Below, one piece after another: positions 5,035-5,954 of a DNA stretch of 5,954 bases. The DNA lies in contig DATDXZ010000071.1 of the NCBI GenBank assembly GCA_035289145.1, forward strand, positions 1 to 5,954. The letters run 5' to 3'. The DNA comes from JACOVP01 sp035289145 (GTDB taxonomy: Archaea > Nanobdellota > Nanobdellia > SCGC-AAA011-G17 > UBA489). The notes under the pieces were generated by a model. It saw nothing but the letters and a program-made list of their open reading frames with translations. It searched no databases and was not told the DNA's origin. A program made the position numbers and the translations under genes. Each line of letters opens with the position of its first letter. The first letter of the stretch is position 1.

Positions 5035-5414
5035 ATTGCATTACCAAATGCTGCCGCACCAGCGAGTCGATGCAATAGGATTATATCTTGCGCAGTCGTT
5101 TTTTCAGGGTCCCGACCATACACCTTGAGGATATAATTCTCCGCAGGGTTAAGTGTGTACTTATCTGTTTGGCTGTCGTAACGTTCTGCAAGAAGTCTTT
5201 GCTCTGTTTCAGAAAGTTTATCAATGGGAATTGCTTGAATAGAACGAGCGTACCTCTGACGTTCAGCCTTGTTTTTCGGCGCCCAGATTAGCATAGCTTG
5301 CACGAGTTGGTTGTCTTGAAAGCGTATTGTGCTACTTTGCTGGAGCGATGTGCAACCTGAGAATGTTAGTGTTGCAGCAAGAGCACATAATGTTGTATAT
5401 CTTCTGATATTCAT
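5025..5414 (-). CDS. Small lipoprotein of unknown function (129 aa)
   Basis: From the ATG at 5414 the protein starts MNIRRYTTLCALAATLTFSG followed by Cys21. This is an arginine-containing n-region, a hydrophobic core and a lipobox-like FSGC, so it should be exported and lipid-anchored at Cys21 with the rest outside the membrane. The mature part is about 108 residues, polar and mostly helical by pattern, ending LAGAAAFGNAIKK. No enzymatic motif or known fold is recognised. A longer reading from GTG 5438 is rejected because it would begin right against the TATA box at 5439-5446 and spoil the signal peptide. The TATA centre is 28.5 nt from ATG 5414, giving a leader of only about 3 nt. Its stop lies 12 bp from the convergent GTPase stop. 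Confidence 0.75.
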   Translation of the reverse strand: MNIRRYTTLCALAATLTFSGCTSLQQSSTIRFQDNQLVQAMLIWAPKNKAERQRYARSIQAIPIDKLSETEQRLLAERYDSQTDKYTLNPAENYILKVYGRDPEKTTAQDIILLHRLAGAAAFGNAIKK

Positions 5415-5438
5415 ATTGCTACTACTAATTAGATACAC

Positions 5439-5446
5439 TATATAAA
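5439..5446. promoter_or_regulatory. Two-way TATA box: lipoprotein (-) and candidate RNA (+)
   Basis: The plus strand reads TATATAAA and the minus strand TTTATATA, both good archaeal TATA boxes. Minus-strand transcription would start near 5417, 3 nt before the lipoprotein ATG. Plus-strand transcription would start near 5468, about 3 nt before the base-paired element at 5471. A second plus-strand TATATAAA at 5453-5460 would start inside the element and fits less well. Confidence 0.5.
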
Positions 5447-5470
5447 TGTTAGTATATAAAATATACGATT

Positions 5471-5550
5471 GTTAGCGCGCAATTGGATACGCAATCTTTG
5501 TGGCTGCGTGTCTCATACTACTTGCGCGTAGAACGCGCCTGCGTGCTAAC
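5471..5550 (+). ncRNA. Candidate structured non-coding RNA, three-way junction, 80 nt
   Basis: GTTAGCGCGCA (5471-5481) pairs along all 11 positions with TGCGTGCTAAC (5540-5550), with one G-U pair. Inside are two hairpins. GATACGCA (5486-5493) pairs with TGCGTGTC (5505-5512), 8 bp with one U-G pair and an 11-nt loop. GCGCGT (5524-5529) pairs with ACGCGC (5533-5538). Both wobble pairs are valid only in a plus-strand RNA, since on the minus strand they become A-C mismatches. GC content is 43 of 80, and the arms are strikingly rich in GCGC. TATATAAA at 5439-5446 would start a transcript about 3 nt upstream, and TTGTTT follows the 3' arm. It is not a tRNA: there is no T-loop, and the second stem is too long with an 11-nt loop. 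A DNA-level inverted repeat or MITE remains possible. Confidence 0.45.
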
Positions 5551-5578
5551 TTGTTTGGTCAGTATATTTCAATTGTGC

Positions 5579-5592
5579 AGAAACTATTTAAG
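5579..5592 (+). promoter_or_regulatory. BRE + TATA promoter of the Cys-rich gene
   Basis: AGAAAC (5579-5584) resembles a BRE and TATTTAAG (5585-5592) is a TATA box. Its centre is 25.5 nt from the ATG at 5614, so the mRNA should be leaderless. It lies downstream of the candidate RNA, so the gene need not share a transcript with it. Confidence 0.55.
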
Positions 5593-5613
5593 TAATCCTG
5601 CTCTAGATAGCAC

Positions 5614-5954
5614 ATGGTAAAGAGAGTCGGTTATTTGGCAGGTATCTTGATTCTTTCTGCTCTCTTGTTTTATCTTCTTTTAGGGCAAGACATTAGTGGC
5701 AATGAAGTTTACGAAACGAGCCAGAATGCGCTAGCTGCATTGTGCAATCAATCATCTTTTGCAAGCGATTCAAACGCGTTTGTATGTGGGTCAGGTTGTT
5801 GTTTCAGCGAGCAAACCTGTTATAAACAGCAGGTTTGTTGTGCGCCTGATGAAGAAGGTGCAGACATCGCAGGCATTTATTATTGCAAAAAGAAGAAGTG
5901 TGATATTCGTCTTGGTCTGAAACGATGCGGTAATATATGTTATAGTCCACTTAC
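5614..5954 (+). CDS. Secreted/membrane-anchored cysteine-rich protein (partial, runs off right edge)
   Basis: The ATG at 5614 opens a frame that continues to the window end (113 complete codons). Residues 1-24 (MVKRVGYLAGILILSALLFY and on) are a basic n-region and a hydrophobic segment, so the protein is exported or anchored with its remainder outside. From residue 44 there are 11 cysteines in 66 residues: 44, 58, 62-63, 69, 75-76, 91, 96, 105 and 109. Two CC pairs and the pattern CGSGCC-x5-C-x5-CC stand out. Near the visible end, RCGNICYSP begins another Cys motif. Such spacing suggests a disulfide-stabilised extracellular domain. No specific family is recognised, though it loosely recalls EGF-like or carbohydrate-binding Cys-rich modules. 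The start is supported by the TATA box 25.5 nt upstream. Confidence 0.75.
   Translation, partial: MVKRVGYLAGILILSALLFYLLLGQDISGNEVYETSQNALAALCNQSSFASDSNAFVCGSGCCFSEQTCYKQQVCCAPDEEGADIAGIYYCKKKKCDIRLGLKRCGNICYSPL

Noticed and set aside
5436..5438. GTG as the lipoprotein start
   Set aside because: It directly abuts the TATA box and adds a polar leader before the signal peptide; ATG 5414 fits both the promoter and the lipobox.
5471..5550. A tRNA gene, suggested by the length and the paired ends
   Set aside because: There is no D-arm GG, no T-loop TTCRANT, the second stem is 8 bp with an 11-nt loop, and there are only two inner hairpins.

Overview
The window looks like a piece of a small archaeal genome, most likely a DPANN lineage of the Woesearchaeota/Pacearchaeota type. 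That placement is inferred from gene content, not from a marker phylogeny. The evidence is a replication factor C small/large subunit pair, an eL41-like ribosomal mini-protein, a circularly permuted GTPase, archaeal TATA boxes, and several start codons about 25 nt downstream of a TATA box, as expected for leaderless mRNAs.

Layout. (1) Bases 1-414, minus strand: the 5' part of a gene running off the left edge, encoding a Gly/Arg-rich protein with a CxxC-x17-CxxC zinc ribbon and a coiled coil. (2) Bases 449-1471: an insertion sequence of 1005 bp (458-1462) with imperfect 19-bp terminal inverted repeats and a perfect 9-bp target duplication. It carries a zinc-ribbon/helix-turn-helix ORF and a DDE catalytic ORF in different frames. 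Removing it restores a 63-bp spacer between the clamp-loader operon and the zinc-ribbon gene. (3) Bases 1492-3979, minus strand: a compact operon rfcS - unknown 114-aa gene - rfcL, with a 2-nt gap and a 4-nt ATGA overlap. (4) Bases 4086-5012: an eL41-like gene (minus) and a YlqF/RbgA-type GTPase (plus) diverging from a palindromic TATA box. (5) Bases 5025-5414, minus: a small lipoprotein of unknown function. (6) Bases 5415-5613: a divergent intergenic region holding an 80-nt, strongly base-paired candidate non-coding RNA with a TATA box at the right distance upstream. (7) Bases 5614-5954, plus: the start of a secreted or membrane-anchored cysteine-rich protein running off the right edge.

The genes fall into three themes: replication (clamp loading by RfcS/RfcL, with an unknown companion), large-ribosomal-subunit biology (eL41 and the assembly GTPase sharing a promoter region), and the cell surface (lipoprotein and Cys-rich exported protein flanking the candidate RNA). 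The insertion sequence is the only clearly mobile part. The least explained items are the structured RNA candidate, the clamp-loader operon's middle gene, and the broken or frameshifted transposase.
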